Below, piece after piece: positions 43,718-52,050 of a stretch of DNA of 64,000 nt. The notes under the pieces are model-generated. The model saw only the letters and a program-made list of their open reading frames with translations, made no database searches and had not been told where the DNA came from. This DNA is from Sphingobacterium pedocola (GTDB lineage: Bacteria > Bacteroidota > Bacteroidia > Sphingobacteriales > Sphingobacteriaceae): positions 154,826-218,825 of the forward strand of contig NZ_MU158693.1 of NCBI RefSeq assembly GCF_015209965.1, given 5' to 3'. Both the position numbers and the translations under genes were made by a program. Within the stretch, counting starts at the first letter, position 1. The number at the start of each line of letters is the position of its first letter.

Positions 43718-44902
43718 ATGAATTGGAGAAAATCTCTATTAGCTGCCGCTGCATTAGTTGTATGTACGGCTCAATCATATGCACAGGACAACCTAATTAA
43801 TGCTTTAAAAGCGAACGTAAGTGATAAAAGTAAGGAAGGATTTACGTTCACTGAGGTTATCAACCTTAGAAATACTTCTATTAAAGATCAAGGTTCATCG
43901 GGTACATGCTGGTCCTATTCGGGAAACTCTTTCCTTGAATCTGAAATGATTCGAATGGGAAAACAACCTGTTGAGATTTCCCAGATTTTTACTGCCTATT
44001 ATACTTATCTCGAGAAAGCCAAAAACTATGTAAGGCTACATGGTGATCAAGCTCAAGGCGAGGGTGGTCAATTACATGATGTTTTAACGATATTCCGTCA
44101 ATATGGAGCTGTACCTAGAGAGGTATATACCGGGCTGCAAGAGGGACAGACCCGAAACAATTTTTCGGAAATGAGCAATATCCTTCAAGGCATGAACGAG
44201 AATATTGTAAAAAATAAAAAATTAACACCCAAGTGGCAAAATGCGGTAACGGGAGTGATGGACGCTTATTTAGGAACTCCTCCTACAGAGTTTCAGTATA
44301 ATGGCAAGACGTACACCCCCCGCACATGGGCCGACCAAATAGTAGGTATCAATCCAGACGACTATATAGGCATATCATCATTTGATGCCTACGCGTATTA
44401 CAAACCATTTGTTCTATTAATACCAGATAACTGGTCTTTTGAGCGTTTTTATAACGTGCAGATCAACGATTTGACAAACATTATTGATAATGCCTTGCAG
44501 AACGGATATACAGTGGCTTGGGCATCTGATGTTTCAGAAAAGTCCTTTAGCTGGAAAAATGGCGTTGCATATGTCCCTGAAAAACCTATTGAACAGCTAA
44601 CAAAAGAAGAACAGGAAAGTATGTTTAATGGTCCAAAACCAGAAGCGAAAATTACTCCTGCGCAACGTCAAGCTGCGTTTGATGATTACTCAACAACGGA
44701 TGACCATGGTATGCACATAGTAGGAATAGTAAAAGATCAACATGGAAAAGAATACTATATCGTTAAAAATTCATGGGGCGAATCCAATGATTATAAAGGA
44801 TATATGTATGTAACAAAAGAATTTGTGCGCTACAAAACGATTTCAATTTTGGTCCATAAAAATTCTATCCAAAAAGAAATTACATCGAAGCTCGGTCTTT
44901 AA
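43718..44902 (+). CDS. Secreted C1-family (bleomycin hydrolase/PepC-like) cysteine peptidase
   Basis: A 394-residue papain-fold aminopeptidase related to PepC and bleomycin hydrolase. It has a signal peptide (MNWRKSLLAAAALVVCTAQS up to YAQ), so it is exported, unlike cytoplasmic PepC. The catalytic Cys is in IKDQGSSGTCWSYSGNSFLE, His in TTDDHGMHIVGIVKDQ and Asn in YIVKNSWGESNDYKGYMYV. It is monocistronic, with a terminator directly after it, and follows the large histidine kinase with a 74-base gap. Confidence 0.92.
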   Translation: MNWRKSLLAAAALVVCTAQSYAQDNLINALKANVSDKSKEGFTFTEVINLRNTSIKDQGSSGTCWSYSGNSFLESEMIRMGKQPVEISQIFTAYYTYLEKAKNYVRLHGDQAQGEGGQLHDVLTIFRQYGAVPREVYTGLQEGQTRNNFSEMSNILQGMNENIVKNKKLTPKWQNAVTGVMDAYLGTPPTEFQYNGKTYTPRTWADQIVGINPDDYIGISSFDAYAYYKPFVLLIPDNWSFERFYNVQINDLTNIIDNALQNGYTVAWASDVSEKSFSWKNGVAYVPEKPIEQLTKEEQESMFNGPKPEAKITPAQRQAAFDDYSTTDDHGMHIVGIVKDQHGKEYYIVKNSWGESNDYKGYMYVTKEFVRYKTISILVHKNSIQKEITSKLGL

Positions 44903-44910
44903 TACTATTC

Positions 44911-44933
44911 GAAGGTGGTTAAAAACCACCTTC
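44911..44933 (+). terminator. Terminator of the C1 peptidase gene
   Basis: A perfect 10-base stem (44911-44920 with 44924-44933) followed by tttattt. It lies between convergent genes, but its T-run is better for the plus strand. Confidence 0.85.
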
Positions 44934-44946
44934 TTTATTTTCAGCC

Positions 44947-46071
44947 CTACTTCCACCAACGTGCAAACACCTGATTTTCATTTCGAAAATCAACCAACTC
45001 TCCTATCTTGGGTGTTATTACATGGAGTTTCGGACCCTCGTCGTTCAACGAAGTCACTTTTTCCAAAGGTTCTTTCCACGGATGGTTAGCCAATTTAAAT
45101 TTCCCCGAATGAACCGGTAACACACGTTTAGCGGACAAATCAATCGTTGCCAGCAATACTTCTTCGGGCATCATATGAATATACTTCCATTTATAGTCAT
45201 ATTGTCCGTTCTCTAAAATCGCCAAATCAAATGGCCCGTATTTCTCGCCAATCATCTTGAAATGCGTACCATATCCGCTATCTCCACCGACAAATATCTT
45301 TAGATTGGTCGTTTTTAGCACATACGATGTCCAAAGCGTTTGATTTCTTTTAAAGCTTCTGCCCGAAAAGTGCCTCCCCGGTGTAGAAGTAAGCGACATA
45401 CCATGCTCTAGTTCAACAGTTTCGTACCAATCTAATTCCGTTATCTGTTTAGAGGGATATCCCCAGAACTCCAAATGTGCTCCAACTCCCAAAGGACAAA
45501 TAATATGACTTACCTTATCTTTAAGTTGTTGAAATGTGGTATAATCTAAATGGTCGTAATGGTCATGCGTAATGATTAAATAATCCAGATGCGGCATATC
45601 GCCGGATAGTGTCAGATCCGCTCCTTTAAAAGCATTATTCGTACCATAAAGAGGCGAAGCATTCTTCGTAAATACTGGATCGACCAAAAATTTCACTCCA
45701 TCTATCTGCATATAATAAGACGAATGCCCGAACCAGACTAATCCATCCATATCCGCCGGTAACTCAGTTAAATCCGTTTTTACATGTGGAACGCTATCAA
45801 TGGGATAAGCCTCTTTTACGTTAGCAAATAATAATTCCTTTATTACGCTAAAATAGGTAACACCTTCTGCCATTGCAGGTGTATGTGCGAGATTCTGAAA
45901 CTCACCATCGCGAAAGTTCTTAGATTGTTTGATGCGCTGAAGTCTTTCTCCCGAGGCTGCTTTGCCAAAGAGTGGATGTTTTAAAAAAACGACACCAACT
46001 CCCAGCAAAACAGCAATTATAATAAAGAAGATATACATTTTTCTATATTTGTTTTTTTTAGTATTTTTCAT
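44947..46071 (-). CDS. Metallo-beta-lactamase-fold hydrolase (NAPE-PLD/UlaG-like), membrane-anchored
   Basis: A 374-residue protein. An N-terminal membrane helix (MYIFFIIIAVLLGVGVVFL) is followed by an MBL fold: WFGHSSYYMQIDGVKFLVDP, the metal motif LIITHDHYDHLDY, then GGDSGYGTHF and NGQYDYKWKYIHMMPEE. The pattern is close to N-acyl-phosphatidylethanolamine phospholipase D-like proteins, but the substrate is unknown. ATG 46071 (MKNTKKNKYRKM) is chosen; the longer frame begins at a non-standard codon. The helix suggests a periplasm-facing enzyme tethered to the inner membrane. Confidence 0.85.
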   Translation of the reverse strand: MKNTKKNKYRKMYIFFIIIAVLLGVGVVFLKHPLFGKAASGERLQRIKQSKNFRDGEFQNLAHTPAMAEGVTYFSVIKELLFANVKEAYPIDSVPHVKTDLTELPADMDGLVWFGHSSYYMQIDGVKFLVDPVFTKNASPLYGTNNAFKGADLTLSGDMPHLDYLIITHDHYDHLDYTTFQQLKDKVSHIICPLGVGAHLEFWGYPSKQITELDWYETVELEHGMSLTSTPGRHFSGRSFKRNQTLWTSYVLKTTNLKIFVGGDSGYGTHFKMIGEKYGPFDLAILENGQYDYKWKYIHMMPEEVLLATIDLSAKRVLPVHSGKFKLANHPWKEPLEKVTSLNDEGPKLHVITPKIGELVDFRNENQVFARWWK

Positions 46072-46273
46072 TTCGCTGCTAAAATACAAAATAAGCAATT
46101 CCGGATTTTGTACCAATTGTTGATTTAATGTAGAAATAAAATGAAACCAATTTAACTATCAGACGTTATCCTACAATAGCGCGCATTAAATAGAAATTGG
46201 CATTTCGAAGATTCGACAGAAATACCAATTGAGAATTTTTACATATCTTCAACAATACTAACAGATTAGAAAC

Positions 46274-46966
46274 ATGAAAGCACTACATACAATTATTTTA
46301 ACGATCCATATCCTTTTTGCAAATTCTGTTTTTTCCCAACCATCATCGTCCCTAAATGGAGTATACCATGCTAAGACATCAGACATAAATACCCTGTGGC
46401 TTTTTGCAGACGGTTACAGTTCGCAGATCGTTTATAAAGACAACGCATACATGTCTACAAAGGGAGGCCCCTATCAATATGATGGAAAAACTTTATCCCT
46501 CATATTGGAATACAGTGACAAAGACAGCAGTGAAGTAGGAAAAACACAGGAATTACATATACTATTAGAAGGTTCTGATCTAAAAAACGATAAGGGAGTT
46601 CTTTTTAAAAAACAACCCGCCAAATCCCAAGATCTTGATGGTGTATGGCGGATCAGTGGCCGAAAACAGGGAAATGAAATAAGTACGATACAACGGGGAG
46701 ACCGAAAAACAATAAAAATTCTGGTGGATGGCTATTTTCAATGGGTTGCCATCAATCCCGCTGTAAAAGGATTCTATGGAACGGGCGGTGGCCATTACGT
46801 ACACAAAGACCAGCAATATACCGAACACTTACTGTTCTTCTCTCGCGACAACTCACGTGTAGGCAATCATTTAAATTTCAAAGGAGAAATCAAAGAGAAC
46901 GAATGGCATCATTCGGGAAACAGTTCAAAAGGAGAACCGTTATACGAGATTTGGAGTAGAGAGTAA
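46274..46966 (+). CDS. Secreted protein with internal duplication, unknown function
   Basis: A 230-residue exported protein. The signal peptide MKALHTIILTIHILFANSVFS ends near SQ. The mature part appears to be two copies of one domain of about 100 residues: LNGVYHAKT...FADGYSSQIVY...GGPYQYDGK, and LDGVWRISG...LVDGYFQWVAI...GGHYVHKDQ. The order and spacing match, with a shared xDGY and GGxY pattern, and both are predicted to be beta-rich. This resembles lipocalin-like Bacteroidetes domains, but no family is certain. The gene is alone, with a bidirectional terminator after it. Confidence 0.7.
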   Translation: MKALHTIILTIHILFANSVFSQPSSSLNGVYHAKTSDINTLWLFADGYSSQIVYKDNAYMSTKGGPYQYDGKTLSLILEYSDKDSSEVGKTQELHILLEGSDLKNDKGVLFKKQPAKSQDLDGVWRISGRKQGNEISTIQRGDRKTIKILVDGYFQWVAINPAVKGFYGTGGGHYVHKDQQYTEHLLFFSRDNSRVGNHLNFKGEIKENEWHHSGNSSKGEPLYEIWSRE

Positions 46967-46985
46967 TTTCCAATCGATCTCGAGC

Positions 46986-47023
46986 TAAATAAGAGGTTAC
47001 CAAAATCCTTAACCTCTTATTTA
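46986..47023. terminator. Bidirectional terminator before cysM
   Basis: A perfect stem of about 14 bases (46986-46999 with 47010-47023) and a ten-base loop, with AT tails on both sides. It serves the duplicated-domain protein gene and the convergent cysM. Confidence 0.85.
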
Positions 47024-47041
47024 AAATATATAATTTGAGAT

Positions 47042-47914
47042 CTAACCGAACAAATCGGAGCTTAAATACCGATCTCCCCGATCGCAGGAAATGAATACAA
47101 TCACCCCCTCCTCAATTTCATTTGCGACCTGCAACGCAGCATGGAAAGCACCTCCTGTACTCATACCTGAAAATATACCTTCCCTTTTTGCTAGCTCCCG
47201 TGCTTTTTCGGTCGCATCGTGTTGGGAAATATCGATGATCTTGTCTACTCTCGACGCATCAAATATTTTTGGTAAATATGCCTTAGGCCATCTTCTAATC
47301 CCCGGAATAGAAGATTCTTCCGTAGGCTGACATCCTATAATCTGGATTGCCGGATTTTTATCTTTCAAAAAAATGGAATTCCCCATTATGGTACCTGTAG
47401 TACCCATTGCGCTAACAAAATGTGTTATTTTACCTTGTGTATCGCGCCAGATCTCAGGACCGGTAGTTTTGATATGTGCCTTATAATTATCTGGATTAGA
47501 AAATTGATTTAGGATAAAATATTCTCCTGTCGCTGCCTTTTCTTCTGCATAATCCCGACAGATTTCCATTGTATCTAACAAGGTCACTTTGGCTCCAAAG
47601 GCCTCCATCGTCAATGTTCGCTCGCGAGTAGAAGTCGATGGCATAACCAATTCTAAACTCAAATCGTACATACCCGCAATCATTGCCAATGCGATACCCG
47701 TGTTGCCACTCGTTGCTTCAATAAGCTTGGTATCGGTTGAGATCTCTCCTCTTTCTAAAGCTGAACGAATCATATTTAATGCTGCACGATCTTTTACCGA
47801 TCCTGCCGGATTATTGCCTTCCATTTTTGCATAAATTTTTACATTCGGATTGGAATGAAACGAGGTGATTTCTACTAAAGGTGTGTTTCCTATAGAATCG
47901 ATTATATTTCCCAT
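47042..47914 (-). CDS. cysM: Cysteine synthase (O-acetylserine sulfhydrylase, CysM-like)
   Basis: PLP enzyme that makes cysteine from O-acetylserine and sulfide. The 290 residues contain the PLP Lys in NPAGSVKDRAALNMI, the substrate loop IEATSGNTGIALAMI and the phosphate-binding GTTGTIMG. SGMSTGGAFHAAL is near the C-terminus. The arrangement and length (CysM B-isozyme) suggest use of other sulfur donors as well. Its ATG overlaps the cysE stop by one base, so the pair is translationally coupled and the two steps are made together. Confidence 0.95.
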   Translation of the reverse strand: MGNIIDSIGNTPLVEITSFHSNPNVKIYAKMEGNNPAGSVKDRAALNMIRSALERGEISTDTKLIEATSGNTGIALAMIAGMYDLSLELVMPSTSTRERTLTMEAFGAKVTLLDTMEICRDYAEEKAATGEYFILNQFSNPDNYKAHIKTTGPEIWRDTQGKITHFVSAMGTTGTIMGNSIFLKDKNPAIQIIGCQPTEESSIPGIRRWPKAYLPKIFDASRVDKIIDISQHDATEKARELAKREGIFSGMSTGGAFHAALQVANEIEEGVIVFISCDRGDRYLSSDLFG

Positions 47915-48723
47915 TATACAAGTGGTTTTGAGTCAATAAATTTTGAATTGGGTAAATGATATACGGTGGTATAGGGTTCTACGCTATTGGTAAGCCAAAC
48001 ATTACCACCGATAACAGAATGATGTCCGATAACTGTTTCTCCACCCAAAATAGTTGCCCCTGCATAGATAATCACATCATCTTCTATAATGGGATGTCTC
48101 TGCGTATCCACCATTGATTTTGCAACACTCAGCGCGCCCAAGGTAACACCTTGATACAATTTCACATGGTTTCCTATGATACAGGTCTCCCCGATTACAA
48201 GCCCTGTACCGTGATCTATATATAAATATTCGCCAATCTTTGCACCTGGATGAATATCTATCCCCGTCTTGGAATGTGCATGCTCTGTTAAAATCCGCGG
48301 AATTAAAGGTACACCTAATGTCCAAAGCTGGTGTGCTATACGATACATACAGATAGCAGTGAATCCTGGATAGGTTCGGATCACTTCCCGGATACTACGT
48401 GCAGCCGGATCACCATCCATTATTGCTTGAGCATCCGTCAACATACGCGCATAAATCTTCGGCAATTCCACAAAAAAAACTACGGCGACGTTTCGATTAT
48501 CACAGTGTGAGCACGCTTTGGTTTTCAGCAGGAGCTCAAATAATTCAACTTCCGCCTGTTCAAAAGCTAATTTTATTTCTTCCACACTTTGGAAACTTTT
48601 CGAATTTCGCTCCGGAAACAACAAATGAAGCACATGCGTGGCCCACTCGGCAATACGTCTGTTGCTCGGCATATCCTGGACTTCGAGTTGCTTTTGATAT
48701 AAGTGATTATAAAAATCTTTCAT
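47914..48723 (-). CDS. cysE: Serine O-acetyltransferase
   Basis: Acetylates serine with acetyl-CoA, the first step of cysteine synthesis. The 269 residues have an alpha-helical N-terminal domain and the left-handed beta-helix of hexapeptide repeats: DIHPGAKIGEYLYIDHGTGL, VIGETCIIGNHVKLYQGVTL, and VIIYAGATILGGETVIGHHS. The catalytic His is in the IDHGTG element. The N-terminal part is longer than in EpsC-type enzymes. It is coupled to cysM (TAATG). The HipA-DUF3037 pair lies 69 bases upstream on the same strand and might share its transcript. Confidence 0.93.
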   Translation of the reverse strand: MKDFYNHLYQKQLEVQDMPSNRRIAEWATHVLHLLFPERNSKSFQSVEEIKLAFEQAEVELFELLLKTKACSHCDNRNVAVVFFVELPKIYARMLTDAQAIMDGDPAARSIREVIRTYPGFTAICMYRIAHQLWTLGVPLIPRILTEHAHSKTGIDIHPGAKIGEYLYIDHGTGLVIGETCIIGNHVKLYQGVTLGALSVAKSMVDTQRHPIIEDDVIIYAGATILGGETVIGHHSVIGGNVWLTNSVEPYTTVYHLPNSKFIDSKPLV

Positions 48724-48792
48724 AGTGTTTGCTAGACATATACTTCTCTAGATAATCAAAGGTAACAATCCTTTCGATAAGATCTATCAAGC

Positions 48793-49176
48793 CTATAGAA
48801 CTAATTTTTCAAATAATTCCTGATGAGTTTCTTCTGCCGAATAACAGAGACCAGGATGAGCCGGTGAAGACTGGATAATTGTACTCCTTTTTGCGGTGAG
48901 CCAACGAAACCGTTCAGTCTGATCCAATTCGGCAATTTTCCCAGCTTCTTTTTCTCCTGCACATATTTTTACGAATGACTCCAAATGACGATGAATCAGT
49001 TCTAAGTCTATCGTAGCATCCAACGCGATACACTTGGATGCATCTACGTAAACCTTTACATGAGCATACCGTTGTTTCCTACAGTACAGTGCTACTCCGA
49101 CATTTACAAACTCCTCTCGCTCAACCCGAGGGACCACCCGCACTATGGCATACTCATATACGGTTCTCTCGTTCAT
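48793..49176 (-). CDS. DUF3037 protein, partner of the HipA-like kinase
   Basis: A 127-residue cytoplasmic protein matching DUF3037: YEYAIVRVVPRVEREEFVNV, GVALYCRKQRYAHVKVYVD, ICAGEKEAGKIAELDQTERF and RWLTAKRSTIIQSSPAHPGL. Its function is unknown. Its first 23 bases overlap the end of the HipA-like kinase gene, so the two are translated from one message. The constant pairing of these two families in other bacteria is known to me in general terms, but their joint job is not established. Confidence 0.82.
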   Translation of the reverse strand: MNERTVYEYAIVRVVPRVEREEFVNVGVALYCRKQRYAHVKVYVDASKCIALDATIDLELIHRHLESFVKICAGEKEAGKIAELDQTERFRWLTAKRSTIIQSSPAHPGLCYSAEETHQELFEKLVL

Positions 49177-49951
49177 GTTCTATCTGTTTTATAAAATTTT
49201 GGGAATGGGCAATTCTACGCATAAAAAACTCAGTATATATCGCTCGAGATTCTTCTGGCGAAATGTGGCGTCCTTCTTGCAATAACCATTCATCAGGTAT
49301 AATAGCCAATATATTATGAATATGCTCTTTTGTAAACAATGGTGTATATTCTTCATCTATCCTCCTCACTTGCGAGGCATTTTTTAGTAAAACATGGTCT
49401 TTTATTTGAATAAACGGTTTCAAGGCCTGTTCTTCCCAATTGTCCCACGAGTGATGAAAATACAGCGAAGCTCCATGGTCTATCAACCACAGCTCTTTAT
49501 GCCAAATCAACATATTCGTATTACGAGGAGTACGATCGACATTCATCAACAGCGCATCTAGCCATACAATTTTTGATGCTTCCTCCTCACTAACAACATC
49601 TACATTGGCATCGAAAGTGATCGCACCGCTCAGAAAATGTACCCCTAGGTTCTTACCCACAGAAAATTTCAATAAATCTTGGATTTCTTCATCTGGCTCC
49701 GTGCGGCCAAACGATTCATCCAACTCAGCAAATACCATTTCTGGCATTCGTAAACCCAGATATCGAGCCAATTCTCCTCCGATCAATTCAGCTATTAAGG
49801 CTTTTTTGCCCTGCCCAGCACCTCTGAATTTAATGACATAACTAAACCCGTCATCGGCATCCACTAAAGCAGGAAGTGAACCTCCCTCTCGGAAAGGTTG
49901 TATATAACGGATGATGTTTACGTGTCGTATTTCTGGTTTTTCTATCTTCAT
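49154..49951 (-). CDS. HipA-family Ser/Thr kinase-like protein
   Basis: A 265-residue single-domain relative of the HipA toxin kinase. Visible parts: YVIKFRGAGQGKKALIAELI (nucleotide loop and Lys), the LGLRMPEMVFAELDESFG segment, the catalytic loop DALLMNVDRTPRNTNMLIWH (Asp and Asn in kinase spacing), and the metal-binding LWLIDHGASLYFHHSW. It lacks the N-terminal and C-terminal extensions of full HipA (about 440 residues), and no HipB-like antitoxin gene is adjacent. Its 3' end overlaps DUF3037 by 23 bases. A regulatory kinase or a two-gene toxin or defence unit are both possible; neither is shown. Confidence 0.8.
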   Translation of the reverse strand: MKIEKPEIRHVNIIRYIQPFREGGSLPALVDADDGFSYVIKFRGAGQGKKALIAELIGGELARYLGLRMPEMVFAELDESFGRTEPDEEIQDLLKFSVGKNLGVHFLSGAITFDANVDVVSEEEASKIVWLDALLMNVDRTPRNTNMLIWHKELWLIDHGASLYFHHSWDNWEEQALKPFIQIKDHVLLKNASQVRRIDEEYTPLFTKEHIHNILAIIPDEWLLQEGRHISPEESRAIYTEFFMRRIAHSQNFIKQIEHERENRI

Positions 49952-50173
49952 CTTACAAGTAAAGTCAAGAAGCCCCCTGACAAGGATCTCCTGATATTTT
50001 CAATAATTTTGCAAAAGCAAGTTCTGTTTTCAAATAAGGCGTTCCATTTCGAGGCAATCTATTGTACTGAATTATGCGCTATTTATTTATCTAAAGTAAT
50101 ATAATTATTCCTTTTCTTGAAATTTATGCCCTTCTATACAATATTTCTGGCTCCGACAGTATATTTAAACGCG

Positions 50174-50255
50174 TTTATAATTGCATAAACAGCAAATTAC
50201 ACGTCGTATTTTTCTATTAGGCTTTCGTGAATGCAAAGCATTTTATCTAATTTTG
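50174..50255 (+). repeat. Dispersed palindromic element, copy 3, ending in a promoter box
   Basis: About 82 bases nearly identical to 39783-39867: the core tataattgcataaa, gcaaattac, a gtattttt.ctat stretch, then ttcgtgaatgcaaagcattttatctaa. It ends in TAATTTTG (50248-50255), an exact TAnnTTTG box 37 bases before the start codon at 50292, with TTCG 20 bases upstream of it. The segment gcaaagcatt also pairs with aatgctttgc at about 50259-50269. In the rest of the 340-base gap (49952-50173) I see nothing else. Confidence 0.65.
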
Positions 50256-50291
50256 CGTCAATGCTTTGCGTAAATAGCAATATAAAATTAT

Positions 50292-50837
50292 ATGGACACG
50301 ACTACGGAATACAATAGTGTAATAAACTATTGTCAAGATTTATTTATCAAAAAAACCAAAGATTATGGCACAGCTTGGCGTATCTTACGACTTTCATCGA
50401 TCACAGATCAGCTCTATATCAAAGCACAGCGTATACGGACGTTGGAAATAAAAAAGGTATCCAAAGTAGGTGAAGGCATCATAGATGAGTATGTAGGCAT
50501 CATTAATTATTGTGTTATTGCGTTAATGCAGCTTGAGCTTGGTGAGGATGGAAATGAAAACCTCGATTCAAGATGGGTGGCTCAACAGTACAACGAAAAA
50601 GTTAGTGAGACGCGAGACTTAATGTTCGCCAAAAACCATGATTATGGCGAAGCGTGGCGTGATATGCGTACTTCGTCCATGACAGATCTCATTTTGATGA
50701 AAATCCATCGTGTCAAACAAATAGAAGACAATGATGGTCAGACCTTAGTATCAGAAGGTCTGAAAGCCAATTATCAAGACATGCTAAATTATGCCGTTTT
50801 TGCGTTAATAAAATTAGGATTAGCTGAACAAAATTAG
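50292..50837 (+). CDS. DUF1599-family protein with duplicated domain
   Basis: A 181-residue cytoplasmic protein. Two copies of one unit are visible: KKTKDYGTAWRILRLSSITD...INYCVIALMQLELG, and AKNHDYGEAWRDMRTSSMTD...LNYAVFALIKLGL. Each has the K.DYG.AW.{2}.R..S.TD pattern and a Tyr-rich helical end. DUF1599 has been linked to nucleotide-modification proteins by comparative work as far as I recall; its activity is not proven. It opens a run with the DoxX, aroK and gldA genes (gaps of 6, 1 and 4 bases). Confidence 0.85.
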   Translation: MDTTTEYNSVINYCQDLFIKKTKDYGTAWRILRLSSITDQLYIKAQRIRTLEIKKVSKVGEGIIDEYVGIINYCVIALMQLELGEDGNENLDSRWVAQQYNEKVSETRDLMFAKNHDYGEAWRDMRTSSMTDLILMKIHRVKQIEDNDGQTLVSEGLKANYQDMLNYAVFALIKLGLAEQN

Positions 50838-50843
50838 AAGGAA

Positions 50844-52049
50844 ATGTCAAATTCATATTACACTGCTTACAACACCAGATCCGAAAAACCCAATATCCTA
50901 CTTTGGATATCACGGTTATTCGTAGGTCTGCTTTTTATTTTTTCTGGATTAATCAAAGCCAATGACCCCATGGGATTTGGTTTTAAATTGCAGGAATATT
51001 TTCATGTATTTCACATGAATTTTCTCAATGATTACAGTACGTGGATTGCTGTGATTATTTGTGCATTGGAAATTATTCTAGGCGCATTATTAGTACTTGG
51101 GATTTCCGGAAAAAAAGTAGCCTGGGGATTATTGCTTTTAATTATTTTTTTTACATTTTTAACGTTTTATTCGGCTTTTTTTGAAGTCGTGACATCCTGC
51201 GGATGCTTTGGAGATGCCATTCCACTTACTCCATGGCAATCTTTTATAAAAGACCTTATCCTGTTGGCTTTTATACTCTATATATTTGTGTACAGAGCGC
51301 AACTAAAGCCATTCATTCAAAACAGTTTCTCCCGTAATTTAGCCACATTTTTGATTATCGTTGCTTCCTTCGGATTAGGCATCTATACCGTTTATTTTTT
51401 ACCTTTCATTGACTTCTTACCTTACAAAGTGGGCAACAATATCCCAAAACTCATGGAGATTCCAGAAGACGCACCGCAAGATGAATACGAACATATCTAC
51501 TCCATAAAAAATAAAACTACAGGCGAAAATAAGAAGGTAACCGATAAGGTATATATGGACGAAAAAATATGGGAAGATGAAAACTGGGAAATTGTTGGAG
51601 AACCGGAATCTAGGCTAATAAAAAAAGGGTATCAAGTAGCAATCCCTGATCTGAATATTTCTGATGCAGAAGGGAATAATGTAACTCAGGAAATCGTCAC
51701 AAACCCCTATTACAATTTTGTAGTAGTAAGTACAGATGTAACAAAATTGTCGCCCACGGATTTCCTTGCCTTGGATAAGATTAATGAAACCATACGAGAC
51801 CTTTCCAAAGATTACAATATTAGAGCCACATTACTAACATCAAGTTCTTCTAGTGACAGCAACTACTTAAATGATCAATTGGATCTGGTACTGGAGATCT
51901 TTTATGCTGATGCTGTGCCGCTAAAAAGTATGGTGAGATCCAATCCCGGGGTATTATTGCTACAAAATGGCGTAGTGATAAACAAATGGTCTAAGCAGTC
52001 ATTTCCGGACAAAGAAAATTTAGAAAAAACTTATTTCCAAGGTCAATAA
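50844..52049 (+). CDS. BT_3928-like DoxX/MauE-type membrane protein
   Basis: A 401-residue inner-membrane protein. The N-terminal half is a DoxX/MauE-like four-helix domain: ISRLFVGLLFIFSGLIKAND, VIICALEIILGALLVLGI, GLLLLIIFFTFLTFYSAFFE, with a CGCFGD pair of cysteines typical of MauE. The C-terminal half is soluble and thioredoxin-like in length but lacks a CxxC. In Bacteroidetes this protein is usually found after DUF1599 and next to tpiA; tpiA is not here. A role in disulfide or quinone handling is a guess. Confidence 0.82.
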   Translation: MSNSYYTAYNTRSEKPNILLWISRLFVGLLFIFSGLIKANDPMGFGFKLQEYFHVFHMNFLNDYSTWIAVIICALEIILGALLVLGISGKKVAWGLLLLIIFFTFLTFYSAFFEVVTSCGCFGDAIPLTPWQSFIKDLILLAFILYIFVYRAQLKPFIQNSFSRNLATFLIIVASFGLGIYTVYFLPFIDFLPYKVGNNIPKLMEIPEDAPQDEYEHIYSIKNKTTGENKKVTDKVYMDEKIWEDENWEIVGEPESRLIKKGYQVAIPDLNISDAEGNNVTQEIVTNPYYNFVVVSTDVTKLSPTDFLALDKINETIRDLSKDYNIRATLLTSSSSSDSNYLNDQLDLVLEIFYADAVPLKSMVRSNPGVLLLQNGVVINKWSKQSFPDKENLEKTYFQGQ

Positions 52050-52050
52050 T

